NCBI RefSeq assembly: GCF_021789175.1
Contig: NZ_CP084560.1
Coordinates: forward strand, 1,054,001-1,118,000
Origin: Arthrobacter sp. FW306-2-2C-D06B
GTDB lineage: Bacteria; Actinomycetota; Actinomycetes; Actinomycetales; Micrococcaceae
Length of the DNA: 64,000 bases
Reading direction: 5' to 3'
In this document: one piece after another, positions 6,771-16,074 of the stretch
How the letters are laid out: every line of letters begins with the position of its first letter
Position numbering within the stretch: the first letter of the stretch is position 1
Translations under genes and position numbers: made by a program
The notes under the pieces: generated by a model
Database searches by the model: none
Told to the model about the DNA's origin: nothing
Seen by the model: the letters and a program-made list of their open reading frames with translations, nothing else

Positions 6771-8518
6771 CTGACGATTCGAAGACAACGCAAGTGCTTG
6801 AACTCCCGACGGCGGGCCGCTCACCGGAGGGGCTCGCCGTCGTCGAACCTTCCGAAACGCTAGGCGCCGGGAGCCGCACGACAGGCAATGCCGATGCGAT
6901 GAGTGCAGCGAAGGAGAGCCTGGAGGACTACACCCTCCGGTTCGCACCACGGTCCTACCGTAAGTGGGGTGCGGGCGTGGTCGCGACGAGTGCGCTCGGT
7001 GGAATCGCCTATTTGGCTGATTTCTCCATCGGCGCGAATATCGGTATTTCTTACGGCACCGTGAACGCGATTTTTGGAATTGTGGTGGCGGCTGTGGTCA
7101 TTTTCGCCACCGGATTTCCCTTGGCATACTACGCGGCGCGCTACAACATCGACCTTGATCTCATCACCAGGGGCTCCGGATTCGGCTATTACGGCTCGGT
7201 TGTCACCAACGTTATTTTCGCGACCTTCACGTTCATCTTCTTCGCGCTCGAGGGCTCCATCATGGCGCAAGGGCTGGAACTTGGGTTGGGGATTCCGCAG
7301 TGGCTCGGTTATGCGGCGTCCACGCTTATTGTCATTCCCTTGGTGATTTACGGGATGAAGGCCCTGTCCAAGCTGCAGGTGTGGACCACCCCGTTGTGGC
7401 TCCTGCTCATGGTGGTTCCCGTGGGGTATTTGGTGATTTCGCACCCGGACAGCATCGGGAAATTCTTCGCGTTCACGGGCAAATCCGGCGCTGAAGGCAC
7501 CAACCTGGCCTCCGTGATGCTGGCCGCCGGTGTCTGCCTGTCACTCATGGCGCAGATCGCGGAACAGATTGACTACTTGCGCTTCATGCCGCCCAAGACC
7601 GCCGAGAATAGGGCCGCGTGGTGGCGAGCCGTGATCCTGGCCGGGCCGGGCTGGGTGATCTTCGGCGCGATCAAGCAGATCGTGGGCATGTTCATTGCCA
7701 TCTACCTGATCGCGACGCTGGATCCAGCCGCCTCCGCGCATGCCAACGAGCCGGTGCACCAATTCCTTGGCGTGTACCAGGAAATGATGCCGGCGTGGTT
7801 GGCGATGACTTTGGCCGTGGTGCTCGTGGTCATTTCGCAAATCAAGATCAACGTGACCAACGCTTACTCCGGCTCGCTCGCGTGGACAAACAGTTTCACC
7901 CGCATCACCAAGAGCTACCCGGGGCGCATGGTGTTTGTGGTGGTCAACCTGGTGATCGCGCTGGTGCTGATGGAAGCCAACATGTTCGAATTCCTCAATA
8001 CCATCCTTGGTTTCTACGCGAATTGCGCCATGGCGTGGGTGGTTACGGTGGCGTCCGATATCGCCATCAACAAATACTTGCTCAAGATTTCGCCGAAGGT
8101 TCCCGAGTTCCGCCGCGGCATGCTTTATGCCGTCAACCCGGTCGGTTTTATCTCGATGCTGGTGTCGGCCACTGTGTCGATTGCCGTATTCTTCGGTGCT
8201 TTCGGTTCGGCTGTCCAGCCATACTCGCCGATTTTCGCCGTCGGGCTGGCGCTTGTGCTGCCGCCGGCATTGGCTGTGTTGACCCGCGGAAAGTATTACC
8301 TGCGCCGCTCCGACGACGGAATCGAGCTGCCCATGTTCGACGCCGACGGCAACCCGAGCGACGCCAAGCTTTTGTGCCACGTGACGGGCCTGGAGTTCGA
8401 GCGTCCGGACATGGTCCGGTCCGCCCAGGACGGGCCCGACGGCGAGCCTCAGTTCATCTCTTCGCTCGCTTTGTCGACGGACAAGTCGGGGGAGTTGGTC
8501 CTGCCGGCTCAAAGGTAG
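6767..8518 (+). CDS. NCS1-family (purine-cytosine permease-like) transporter
   Basis: A 583-residue membrane protein with about twelve hydrophobic segments between soluble ends. APRSYRKWGAGVVATSALGGIAYLAD at residues ~65-90 corresponds to the conserved first helix, with further matches typical of the nucleobase:cation symporter-1 (CodB/Fur-like) family. The C-terminal ~75 residues are cytosolic and acidic. No nucleobase enzyme is adjacent; the divergent neighbour is bioB, so a biotin-related substrate is a weak contextual possibility. A terminator hairpin follows. Confidence 0.8.
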   Translation: MTDDSKTTQVLELPTAGRSPEGLAVVEPSETLGAGSRTTGNADAMSAAKESLEDYTLRFAPRSYRKWGAGVVATSALGGIAYLADFSIGANIGISYGTVNAIFGIVVAAVVIFATGFPLAYYAARYNIDLDLITRGSGFGYYGSVVTNVIFATFTFIFFALEGSIMAQGLELGLGIPQWLGYAASTLIVIPLVIYGMKALSKLQVWTTPLWLLLMVVPVGYLVISHPDSIGKFFAFTGKSGAEGTNLASVMLAAGVCLSLMAQIAEQIDYLRFMPPKTAENRAAWWRAVILAGPGWVIFGAIKQIVGMFIAIYLIATLDPAASAHANEPVHQFLGVYQEMMPAWLAMTLAVVLVVISQIKINVTNAYSGSLAWTNSFTRITKSYPGRMVFVVVNLVIALVLMEANMFEFLNTILGFYANCAMAWVVTVASDIAINKYLLKISPKVPEFRRGMLYAVNPVGFISMLVSATVSIAVFFGAFGSAVQPYSPIFAVGLALVLPPALAVLTRGKYYLRRSDDGIELPMFDADGNPSDAKLLCHVTGLEFERPDMVRSAQDGPDGEPQFISSLALSTDKSGELVLPAQR

Positions 8519-8540
8519 GCGGGCGTTCGACAGGTCCCAT

Positions 8541-8596
8541 AGGCCTCGACGACGGATAGGCGGCCTGGCCGCGGTCCCGTCGTCGGGGCCTTTGGT
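8541..8596 (+). terminator. Terminator hairpin after the permease
   Basis: A 15-bp stem (8541-8555 with 8577-8591, one T-G pair) encloses a loop with its own small GC hairpin and is followed by TTGGTTTG. Confidence 0.65.
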
Positions 8597-8750
8597 TTGT
8601 CCTCGTTGTGCTTGTTGTGTCACGCCTCGCTGGTGAAGCGATGCGGGGTAGTGAACCGGGGTCTGTGGATAACTTTCCCGCCAAGATAGGGAAGTGAGCT
8701 ACCATTTTGGGAAACGTTTAGTCTTGAAAACTATTTGGGGATAGCAAACC

Positions 8751-9380
8751 ATGACTCCACGCACTTCGGTTTCTGCTCGATTTTTCATGATTGCCAGCCT
8801 TGCAGGGGCGTTGACGCTGACCGCCTGCGGGAACACTCCCGAGCCGCAGGCCGGACAATCTGCGTCATCTACGGGTTCCGCAAGTGCAACCGCTACGCCC
8901 ACTCCGACCCCTGCTTACAAACCCGCGGACGCCAAGGGCAAGGCCGAGAACGTGCCCATTCCGGTGCTGCCGGAGGCCGCGAAGGCGAATAGCAAAGAAG
9001 GCGTGGAGGCGTTTGCTAAGTACTGGTTCCAGGCACTTTCGTATGCGTATGAGACTGGAGACATGGCCGTTTGGTCAGCCATGACATCTGCGGAATGCGT
9101 CTTCTGTAATCGAATCAAACAGGGTCTCGAGTCCGCATACGTAAAGGGACGATGGGTTGTCGGTGGCAAGATGACAACTCCGTCGGTTGAGGCAAACTTC
9201 AAATCCGAGGCGCTTTCTCAGCAAGTGACGATTCAGACGATCCAAAGCCAGATTGACTACTACGATGCGGACGGAAGCGTGGGGCAGCCGTCAACCCCGC
9301 CATCGAACAGCGCATCAGGCATGATTGCTGCTTTCGAGTCAGGTTCTTGGAAGGTCAAAGACCTCGGATTGCTTCGGTAG
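8751..9380 (+). CDS. DUF6318-type lipoprotein
   Basis: A 209-residue exported protein. The signal peptide ends in a lipobox (LTAC, Cys25), followed by a Ser/Thr/Pro-rich linker (SASATATPTPTPAYKPAD). The folded domain (EGVEAFAKYWFQALSYAYETGDMAVW... and CVFCNRI) matches the DUF6318 lipoproteins common in Arthrobacter, of unknown function. A second exported protein follows 6 bases downstream, so the two are probably co-transcribed and act at the cell surface. Confidence 0.8.
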   Translation: MTPRTSVSARFFMIASLAGALTLTACGNTPEPQAGQSASSTGSASATATPTPTPAYKPADAKGKAENVPIPVLPEAAKANSKEGVEAFAKYWFQALSYAYETGDMAVWSAMTSAECVFCNRIKQGLESAYVKGRWVVGGKMTTPSVEANFKSEALSQQVTIQTIQSQIDYYDADGSVGQPSTPPSNSASGMIAAFESGSWKVKDLGLLR

Positions 9381-9386
9381 TGCGGA

Positions 9387-10322
9387 ATGAATCCGCGGAA
9401 CTTGATAATTTTGGCAATTGCACTCAATGCCATATTGGTCACTTCCGCCGCGCCCGCAGCGGCGAGTGGTGACGACCGCGTATCTTCGGGCTACCAACAA
9501 GGTGGGATCGAAGTCACGGCCAGATGGATCCGTGACCCCGAAACGGGCGAATTTATTTCCGCCCCTCCAAACTCCGTCAGCGACGACCCCAACCAATACA
9601 AGGCAGAGCTCCAATGCCAGGTTGACGACAATGCCTTGGACAAGAAATGCCTGCCCGGGCAGGTGCAATGCCCGCCCCGCGAGCCTGGTGGGAAGTCTGG
9701 AACTCCAGTCATCTGGAAGGTCGCGCCTAAGGCGATTTCAAATCCCACCTGGGTCGACTGGAAATCGGGCAACAACGGCCCGTCTTGCCTGTATGACCAA
9801 AAGCCAGAGGACGTCTTGCCCAGGATTGCGGCGAGAATTGAGAGCGACTTCCGCAATCTTCCGATCAAGCCGGCGGACCTGACCGCCCAGCCAAGCCCAC
9901 ACACGCTCAAAGGGGCCGAAACCAACATCTTCGCGGACGCCGTTGAGCAGCAATTCGATGTGACGCTCCTCGGTCAGCGAGTCCACATAGTCGCTACCCC
10001 TGTGGAGTACACCTACGCCTACGGGGACGGCAATAGTCTCGGGCCGGCCCCCTTTGCCGGCGGACCGCTTCCGGAGACGGAATGGGGCCAAAAGACCAGA
10101 ACAAGCCACGTGTATCAACAGACCGGTGACTTTCAGTTGTCAGTGACCACCACCTTCCGCGGCACCTACTCCGTGAATGGTGGCCCGAACATGCCGATTC
10201 CCGGCGCAGGACAGTTCGCTTCGCCGTCACAAAAGGTCAGCGTCTGGAGGTCGATCACGCGCAACTACGCGGACAACTGCATCGTGAATCCACGTGGCGA
10301 GGGCTGCCCAGGCGTCCCCTAG
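9387..10322 (+). CDS. Secreted protein with PKD-like C-terminal domain, function unknown
   Basis: A 311-residue protein with a signal peptide (LIILAIALNAILVTSAAPAAAS). The C-terminal part has YTYAYGDGNS, SHVYQQTGDFQLSVTTTF and a beta-rich pattern reminiscent of PKD-like Ig folds (YxYGDG...HxYxxxGxF). Conserved-looking cysteine pairs (CQVDD...CLPGQVQC) suggest disulfides outside the cell. It follows the DUF6318 lipoprotein by 6 bases. I know no function for this pair. Confidence 0.65.
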   Translation: MNPRNLIILAIALNAILVTSAAPAAASGDDRVSSGYQQGGIEVTARWIRDPETGEFISAPPNSVSDDPNQYKAELQCQVDDNALDKKCLPGQVQCPPREPGGKSGTPVIWKVAPKAISNPTWVDWKSGNNGPSCLYDQKPEDVLPRIAARIESDFRNLPIKPADLTAQPSPHTLKGAETNIFADAVEQQFDVTLLGQRVHIVATPVEYTYAYGDGNSLGPAPFAGGPLPETEWGQKTRTSHVYQQTGDFQLSVTTTFRGTYSVNGGPNMPIPGAGQFASPSQKVSVWRSITRNYADNCIVNPRGEGCPGVP

Positions 10323-10485
10323 GGCAGCTGGGAAGAAACACGGTGTTCGAGCGGTCTGGCCTCTCTGTTTGAAGCCGGAAGGCGAGCCGCCGCCGTCGAC
10401 GTGTGATCCCCGTCTCAACAGGAATAGTTGCAGGCGCGCGGCAGTTGCCGCCAGTGGACCTGTTCCCGTTTGAAAGGCACTGCCC

Positions 10486-11556
10486 ATGTTGTTTTCCCCT
10501 TTGACTCTCGGTGAGATTGAACTTCCCAACCGCTTGGTCATGGCGCCGCTGACCCGCCTCCGTTCGGGCGCCGAGGGTGTTCCCGGCCCGCTGGTTGTGG
10601 AACACTACCGGCAGCGTGCTTCCCTCGGGCTGATCGTTAGCGAGGGCACCTACCCCACGCCTGCAGGGAAGTCCTACCCCGGGCAGCCCGGCCTCGTCAC
10701 GGAGGACCAGATCGCGGGCTGGAAGAAGGTGACGGACGCCGTCCATGCCGAGGGCGGCCGGATTTTCGCCCAGGTCATGCACGGTGGCCGCGTTTCCCAC
10801 GCGGACATCACCGGTGGTCACGAGATCGTGGCACCCAGCGCCGTGGCCATCGACGGCGAAGTCCGCACGCCGAACGGCAAGAAGCCCTACCCGGTGCCCC
10901 GCGAACTGAGCACCGATGAACTTCCCTCGATCATCCAGGAAATCGTGACGGCATCCCGGAACGCCGTCGAAGCCGGATTCGACGGCGTTGAGCTGCACTC
11001 TGCGAATGGCTACCTTCTGCACGAATTCCTGGCTCCCAACACCAACGTCCGCACTGACAGCTACGGCGGTTCCCCGGAAAACCGTGCACGCTTCGTGATC
11101 GAGACCGTCAACGCGGTGGTTGAAGCCTTGGGCGCCAACCGGGTCGGCATCCGGATTTCCCCGGAGCACTCGGTCCAGGGGATCGCCGAGACCGACCTCG
11201 CCGATGTCCGAGCCACCTATGAAGTCCTGGTGGACACCATCGCCTCGCTCAACCTCGCCTACCTCAGCATCCTCCACCATGAGCCCAAGGGTGAACTCGT
11301 GCAGGACCTGCGCGAGCGTTTCAACGGCACGTTCCTCGTGAACACCGGCTTCGGCGTGGTGACCACGCGGGATGAAGCCTTGGCACTCGTGGCCGACGGT
11401 CACGCCGACGCCGTGGTGGTCGGACGCCCGGCCATCGCCAACCCGGACCTTGCGCGCAGGTGGCGTGAAGGCCTCCCGCTCAACGAACCGGATCCGGCCA
11501 CGTTCTACGGCGAAGGCGCCAAGGGTTACACCGACTACCCGTTCTACGCTAACTAG
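10486..11556 (+). CDS. Old Yellow Enzyme-family alkene reductase (NemA-like)
   Basis: A 356-residue flavoprotein of the OYE family, which reduces activated C=C bonds and some nitro compounds with NADPH through FMN. Family motifs are the N-terminal LPNRLVMAPLTRLR, QVMHGGRVSH, GFDGVELHSANGYLLHEFL, DSYGGSPENRARF and GHADAVVVGRPAIANPDL. Length is normal. A GAAAGG ribosome site precedes ATG 10486 and a strong terminator follows, so it is likely monocistronic. The physiological substrate is unknown. Confidence 0.92.
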   Translation: MLFSPLTLGEIELPNRLVMAPLTRLRSGAEGVPGPLVVEHYRQRASLGLIVSEGTYPTPAGKSYPGQPGLVTEDQIAGWKKVTDAVHAEGGRIFAQVMHGGRVSHADITGGHEIVAPSAVAIDGEVRTPNGKKPYPVPRELSTDELPSIIQEIVTASRNAVEAGFDGVELHSANGYLLHEFLAPNTNVRTDSYGGSPENRARFVIETVNAVVEALGANRVGIRISPEHSVQGIAETDLADVRATYEVLVDTIASLNLAYLSILHHEPKGELVQDLRERFNGTFLVNTGFGVVTTRDEALALVADGHADAVVVGRPAIANPDLARRWREGLPLNEPDPATFYGEGAKGYTDYPFYAN

Positions 11557-11570
11557 AACCCCCGAAACCC

Positions 11571-11603
11571 CGACGGCGGCACCTGGGAAAGGTGCCGCCG
11601 TCG
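11571..11603 (+). terminator. Terminator hairpin after the OYE reductase
   Basis: A perfect 13-bp GC-rich stem (11571-11583 with 11591-11603) with a 7-nt loop lies 15 bases past the stop codon. There is only a short T-containing tail. Confidence 0.7.
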
Positions 11604-11655
11604 CGGTTTAACTCCCTCGAGGCTCCCGTCCTGCCGGATTTTCGGGCGATGGCGA

Positions 11656-11750
11656 CGGATTCTGCTGGATCACTCGAGGTGGCACACTCTGAAGACCCCG
11701 AAATCACGGGGAATTCTCCTCGGGCGTGGGGAGTGATCCAGCAGAATCCG
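11656..11750. repeat. Perfect 20-nt inverted repeat with 55-nt spacer
   Basis: Positions 11656-11675 (starting CGGATTCTGCTGG) are the exact reverse complement of 11731-11750. The spacer holds a small inner hairpin (CCCCG...CGGGG at about 11696-11711). It lies between the OYE terminator and the GntR gene and contains no open frame. It could be a mobile-element footprint, a regulatory RNA structure or a dual protein-binding site. Confidence 0.7.
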
Positions 11751-11815
11751 ACGTGCCGATCGTGAGAGAGGCTTCGGGCCGGCAAAGAGCGTCCGAAGCC
11801 GTCACAAAGAGACCA

Positions 11816-11829
11816 TTCCTATAGGATTT
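11816..11829 (-). promoter_or_regulatory. GntR operator at its own start
   Basis: On the minus strand this is AAATCCTATAGGAA, with a perfect palindromic core TCCTATAGGA at 11817-11826. It ends 4 bases before the GntR ATG. The identical 14-mer stands before the catabolic operon (12772-12785), so autoregulation is likely. Confidence 0.75.
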
Positions 11830-11833
11830 GTCT

Positions 11834-12532
11834 ATGAAACTCGCTTCCTCACGGGACCGCGCCCCCGGCCGACCCGTCAGCCGCCAGGTTCTCGCCGACC
11901 ACGTCTACGAGGAACTTCTCGCGTGGCTCATGGACGGCCGTCTCGAACCGGGAGCCGCGGTCAGCATCGACGGCACGGCACGGGAATTGGACGTGTCCCC
12001 GACCCCTGTGCGCGAAGCACTGGCGAGGCTGGAGCACACAGGCATGGTTCGCCGAGTTGCCCTCAAGGGTTACAGGGTAGCCCCGGTTTTCACGCGCGAA
12101 GATTTTGCCGAGCTCATGGAGGCCCGGCTCGCGATTGAGCCTGTGAATGCCCGTCTGGCGTGCAGCCGGATCACTCCTGACGGATTGGCGGATTTGCGAG
12201 CGGCCGTGAAGGACTTGGAGACGGCTCCCCGGGGCCCGTCTTTCATGGAATTCCGGGACTATCTCGAGGCCGATGAGCGCTTCCATAAGCTGATCGCCGA
12301 GCAGTCCGGCAACCAATTCATGCTTGCCGCCTACACCGCGCTGGGCGGCCAAGTCCAGCGGTTCCGGCTGTTCGGGGGAGTGGGCATCACCGACGCTGAC
12401 CAGGCCATTGCCGAGCACCAAGCAGTGCTCGACGCGCTGGCGAGTGGTGACCCGGAACAGGCCGCGGCCGCCATGGCCGACCATGTGCACAAGGTCCGCG
12501 CCCGGGCTATCGCCGACGCGCCCGCTGACTAA
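11834..12532 (+). CDS. GntR/FadR-family (FCD) transcriptional regulator
   Basis: A 232-residue regulator. The winged helix is near the N-terminus (VYEELLAWLMDGRLEPG, ELDVSPTPVREALARLEHTG), followed by an all-helical FCD ligand domain (ARLAIEPVNARLA, ADERFHKLIAEQSGN, AIAEHQAVLDALASGDPEQA). The predicted operator palindrome sits at its own start and again at the promoter of the downstream sugar-catabolic operon, so it is the likely local repressor, relieved by a pathway intermediate. A T-tailed terminator separates it from the operon. Confidence 0.92.
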   Translation: MKLASSRDRAPGRPVSRQVLADHVYEELLAWLMDGRLEPGAAVSIDGTARELDVSPTPVREALARLEHTGMVRRVALKGYRVAPVFTREDFAELMEARLAIEPVNARLACSRITPDGLADLRAAVKDLETAPRGPSFMEFRDYLEADERFHKLIAEQSGNQFMLAAYTALGGQVQRFRLFGGVGITDADQAIAEHQAVLDALASGDPEQAAAAMADHVHKVRARAIADAPAD

Positions 12533-12597
12533 GCCGTCTCCCACGGGCCGCGTCCGACGGCGATCCAAGACGGCGACCCGACGCCACCAGACCCTCA

Positions 12598-12625
12598 GGG
12601 CCCGTCTACCGGCGGGCCCTTTTTG
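12598..12625 (+). terminator. Intrinsic terminator after the GntR gene
   Basis: Stem AGGGCCCG/CGGGCCCT (12598-12605 with 12614-12621), 8-nt loop, then a run of T (12621-12625). Confidence 0.85.
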
Positions 12626-12749
12626 TGCGTGGCGAACTCGATATCTCGTGACCCTCTTCACAAACATATGTAAGACATATAGGATCTTCGATGATGCGGG
12701 TAAGGGTGCGGAAAGCCGGGGCCGGCCTGCGGAAGTCTGAATAAATATG

Positions 12750-12785
12750 TTGACAGTCTTGCTCGGATAGTAAATCCTATAGGAA
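12750..12785 (+). promoter_or_regulatory. Promoter and GntR operator of the catabolic operon
   Basis: TTGACA at 12750-12755 is a consensus -35 box. The 14-mer AAATCCTATAGGAA (12772-12785) lies over the expected -10/start region, so bound GntR protein would block initiation. A weaker related half-site (CATATAGGATC) occurs at 12675-12685. Confidence 0.7.
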
Positions 12786-12812
12786 ACAGGATTCCACGAA
12801 GGAGTGAAAACT

Positions 12813-13850
12813 ATGGCTTACACCGCCGAAACCTGGCCCATCACCGCGGCCCTGCTTCAGTTCCCCGGCACTGACGCGACGGGACAGCACATCAACGACG
12901 CCGATGCTTCCGCTTGGGCCGAGGTCTTGCAGGAAGTCAAGGACGCAGGATTCGCCAACGCAGACCTCACGGACAGCTGGATCCGCCCGGGGGACCTCAA
13001 TAAGGAACGCCTCGCCGAGTTCAAACAGACCGCAGAGCACGTTGGCATTGGCATCCCGGTCATCTCCGCCATCCGCCGCAGCGTCATCCACGCCCGCGAC
13101 TGGGCCGAGAACCTGGCGTACAGCCACCGAACCATTGACGCCGCAGCCGAACTAGGCTGTGAGGTTGTTTCCTTCGGACTCCACCAGGCCATCACCGCCG
13201 AGCAGCAAAAGCAGCTGTGGTTCTGGACGGTCGAAGGCTACAAAGATCCGGTAGGGGACAAGGAAGCCTGGGGCAACGCGGTCTCACGCTTGCGGGAACT
13301 CGGTGAGCACGCCGCGGAAGTCGGGATCCTCCTGTCCCTTGAAATGTACGAGGACACCTACCTCGGCACCGCCGATTCCTCGGTCCAGCTGGTCCAGGAC
13401 ATCGGGCTCGCCAACGTAGGCCTCAACCCGGACCTCGGCAACCTGATCCGCCTCCACCGTCCCATCGAGGACTGGCGCGAGATGGTGGCCAAGACCTTGC
13501 CGTACTCCAACTACTGGCACATGAAGAACTACATCCGCGACGAAGACGTGGCCCGCGACAGCTACATCACCATGCCTGCACCGATGGAGAGCGGCCTCAT
13601 CAACTACCGCGAAGCTTTCAAGCTCGCGCTTTCGGTGGGCTTCCAGGGCATTTTGTGCACCGAGCACTACGGCGGCGACGGGCTCAGCGTCACGGCGAGC
13701 AACCAGGAATACCTCCGGCGACAGGTCCTTCCGAAAACCGAGAACTACGTCCTCGGCCAGAGCCAGGTCGCCCAGGGCCGGCAGCAGCCTTCCGGTCGGA
13801 CCGAGTCCGGGTCCACCCATCCAATAGCCTCCCAGCTGGCTGGCGTCTAG
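12813..13850 (+). CDS. Sugar phosphate isomerase/epimerase-type TIM-barrel protein
   Basis: A 345-residue member of the xylose-isomerase-like (AP-endonuclease-2) TIM-barrel superfamily. Likely metal-site residues lie in SLEMYED, LNPDLGN, WHMKNY and CTEHYGGDG. It is the first gene of the operon. ATG 12813 is chosen because AAGGAG is well spaced; GTG 12804 is too close to it. In this setting it could be the tetrulose-phosphate 3-epimerase step (EryC-like) or a TIM-barrel 3-oxo-acid decarboxylase that yields erythrulose. The sequence alone does not decide. Confidence 0.8.
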   Translation: MAYTAETWPITAALLQFPGTDATGQHINDADASAWAEVLQEVKDAGFANADLTDSWIRPGDLNKERLAEFKQTAEHVGIGIPVISAIRRSVIHARDWAENLAYSHRTIDAAAELGCEVVSFGLHQAITAEQQKQLWFWTVEGYKDPVGDKEAWGNAVSRLRELGEHAAEVGILLSLEMYEDTYLGTADSSVQLVQDIGLANVGLNPDLGNLIRLHRPIEDWREMVAKTLPYSNYWHMKNYIRDEDVARDSYITMPAPMESGLINYREAFKLALSVGFQGILCTEHYGGDGLSVTASNQEYLRRQVLPKTENYVLGQSQVAQGRQQPSGRTESGSTHPIASQLAGV

Positions 13851-13854
13851 AACC

Positions 13855-15594
13855 ATGACAAGGATTTTCGACAATCCCGCAGACTTTGCGGACGAAGCGC
13901 TGGACGGATTCGTCGCCGCCAACCGCGGCTATGTAGCCCGAATGGACGGTGGTGTGGTCCGTTCCACCGAAGTCCCCACCGGACAGGTCGCCTTGGTGGT
14001 GGGCGGCGGCTCGGGACATTACCCTGCTTTCGCCGGACTGGTCGGGCCAGGCCTGGCAACTGCCTCGGCGTGCGGCAACATGTTCGCTTCCCCAGCGGCC
14101 GGCCAGGTCTACCGCGTGGCCAAAGCCGCCAACGCCGGAGGCGGCGTCTTGCTCAGTTATGGCAACTACGCGGGCGACGTGCTCCACTTCGGCCAGGCCC
14201 AGTTGCGCCTCAACGCCGAAGGCATCGAGACCCGCACCGTGACTGTTACGGACGACATCGCCAGCGCACCGCTGGACCAGATCGAAAAGCGCCGGGGGAT
14301 CGCGGGCGACCTCACGGTCTTCAAGATCGCCGGCGCCGCGGCCGAAGCGGGACTGGACCTCGACGCCGTCGAGCGCTTGGCCATCAAGACGAACTACCGC
14401 ACGCGCTCCCTCGGAGTGGCCTTCGACGGTTGCACCCTTCCGGGCGCCTCGGATCCGCTGTTCCACGTTCCGGCGGGCCAGATGTCCCTCGGCCTGGGCA
14501 TCCACGGCGAGCCGGGCATTTCCGAGCACCAAATGCCCACCGCGTCCGAACTCGCCGAACTGCTCGTCTCCAAGCTCCTCAATGACAAGCCCGACGACGC
14601 CGGAAACCGCGTGGTGGCCATCGTCAACGGCCTCGGCACGGTCAAGTACGACGAACTCTTCCTGCTCTTCGGCAAGATCGAGAAGCTCCTCGGCAAAGCA
14701 GGACTCACGGTGGTCGAGCCCGAGTGCGGCGAGCTCGTGACAAGCCTGGACATGTCCGGTCTTTCGCTGACCCTGCTGTGGCTGGACGAGGAGCTCGAAC
14801 AGTATTGGGCAGCACCCGCGGACACCCCGGCCTTCCGCAAGGGCAACCTCGCCCCCCGCCGGCCCCGCAACCAAGCGAGCGTCACCGCCGTGGACGAGTC
14901 CGACGTCGAGCAGCCCACCCACGCTGCTGCCGAACTCGGGCGGCAGGCCGTGGCCGTGCTCGCCCAGGTGCGGGACGTCGTCGTCGAGCATGAAGAAGAA
15001 CTCGGCAAGCTGGACGCGATTGCCGGCGACGGCGACCACGGCATCGGCATGCGCCGCGGCGTTGAAGCGGCTTTCACCGTAGCCGAGACGGCAATCGGAG
15101 CCTCGGTCGGGCGGATCCTGACGGCAGCGGGGGAGGCTTGGAGCGAACGCGCCGGCGGTACCTCGGGCGCCCTGTGGGGCTCGGCGATCATTGCGGCCGG
15201 ACAGGCGCTCGGCAACAAAGCGCGGTACTCCGGCGAGGACTCGGCGGCCGCCGTTACTGGCTTTGTGGACGCGATCACGGAGCTCGGCAAAGCCGAACCT
15301 GGCGACAAGACGATGGTGGACGCGCTGCTGCCGTTCCGGGACGCGTTCCTCACAGAGTTCGACGCCGGAGCCCCGGTTGACCGGGCCCTCGCGGCTGCTG
15401 CTGCGGCGGCCGAGTCCGCGGCAGCTGAGACGGCGCGTTTGCGTCCGCTCAAGGGCCGGGCCCGTCCGCTCGCAGAGAAGAGCCTGGGCCACCCTGATCC
15501 TGGCGCGGTCTCCTTCGGGCTGATCACGGCGAGGATCTCACAACATATCGATTCACAACTGGCGTCCCCGGCAGGAAACGGAGTTCAAGCATGA
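13855..15594 (+). CDS. Fused DhaK-DhaL ATP-dependent ketose kinase (dihydroxyacetone/erythrulose kinase)
   Basis: A 579-residue two-domain kinase. The DhaK part (about 1-330) has [12 protein letters not shown] where dihydroxyacetone kinases usually read GSGHEPxHxG, and [16 protein letters not shown] and GIHGEPGI near the substrate-binding His. The DhaL part (about 355-579) has [16 protein letters not shown], the ATP/Mg aspartates, and GGTSGALWG. The Y-P-A-F variant and the RpiB- and TIM-like partners suggest an L- or D-erythrulose kinase (LerK/DerK type) rather than a glycerone kinase. It begins 5 bases after the isomerase stop and overlaps the next start (ATGA). Confidence 0.85.
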   Translation: MTRIFDNPADFADEALDGFVAANRGYVARMDGGVVRSTEVPTGQVALVVGGGSGHYPAFAGLVGPGLATASACGNMFASPAAGQVYRVAKAANAGGGVLLSYGNYAGDVLHFGQAQLRLNAEGIETRTVTVTDDIASAPLDQIEKRRGIAGDLTVFKIAGAAAEAGLDLDAVERLAIKTNYRTRSLGVAFDGCTLPGASDPLFHVPAGQMSLGLGIHGEPGISEHQMPTASELAELLVSKLLNDKPDDAGNRVVAIVNGLGTVKYDELFLLFGKIEKLLGKAGLTVVEPECGELVTSLDMSGLSLTLLWLDEELEQYWAAPADTPAFRKGNLAPRRPRNQASVTAVDESDVEQPTHAAAELGRQAVAVLAQVRDVVVEHEEELGKLDAIAGDGDHGIGMRRGVEAAFTVAETAIGASVGRILTAAGEAWSERAGGTSGALWGSAIIAAGQALGNKARYSGEDSAAAVTGFVDAITELGKAEPGDKTMVDALLPFRDAFLTEFDAGAPVDRALAAAAAAAESAAAETARLRPLKGRARPLAEKSLGHPDPGAVSFGLITARISQHIDSQLASPAGNGVQA

Positions 15595-16073
15595 GCACAT
15601 CGGAGGGCTGGCGGATCATCGTCGGCAATGACGAAGCTGGCGTCGAATACAAGCAAGCGCTCATGGCGTTGCTTGAAGCCGATCCCCGGGTGGCGTCGGT
15701 AACCGACGTGGGCGTCGGCGCCAACGACTCCACGGCCTACCCGCACGTTGCCGTGGACGCGGCGCGCAAGGTTGCCGAGGGCGAAGCAGACCGTGCCCTC
15801 TTGATCTGCGGAACGGGCCTGGGCGTGGCCATCGCGGCCAACAAAGTCCCCGGAATCCGGGCCGTCACCGCGCACGACAGCTACTCCGTGGAGCGCTCGG
15901 TCCTCAGCAACAACGCCCAGGTCCTGACCATGGGACAGCGGGTGATCGGCTTGGAACTGGCCAAGAAACTAGTGCGCGAATGGCTGGGCCACCACTTCGA
16001 CGAAACATCATCTTCCGCCGCCAAGGTGGACGCCATCTGCTCCTACGAGCCCGATTACACAAAGGCAGTGTGA
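15591..16073 (+). CDS. RpiB-family sugar-phosphate isomerase (erythrulose-4-P isomerase-like)
   Basis: A 160-residue RpiB/LacAB protein. The catalytic Cys lies in [20 protein letters not shown] (Cys73), followed by [20 protein letters not shown]. The N-terminal DHAG of ribose-5-phosphate isomerase B is replaced by NDEAG, as in the tetrose-phosphate isomerases EryI/DerI. Its expected reaction is D-erythrulose 4-phosphate to D-erythrose 4-phosphate, feeding the pentose-phosphate pathway. It overlaps the kinase gene by 4 bases. Substrate is inferred from context and the changed motif. Confidence 0.83.
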   Translation: MSTSEGWRIIVGNDEAGVEYKQALMALLEADPRVASVTDVGVGANDSTAYPHVAVDAARKVAEGEADRALLICGTGLGVAIAANKVPGIRAVTAHDSYSVERSVLSNNAQVLTMGQRVIGLELAKKLVREWLGHHFDETSSSAAKVDAICSYEPDYTKAV

Positions 16074-16074
16074 C

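Noticed and set aside
13690..15492. 600-residue minus-strand frame opposite the DhaK-DhaL gene
   Set aside because: High-GC antisense shadow: Arg/Gly/Val-rich composition with no motifs, fully covered by a well-supported gene.
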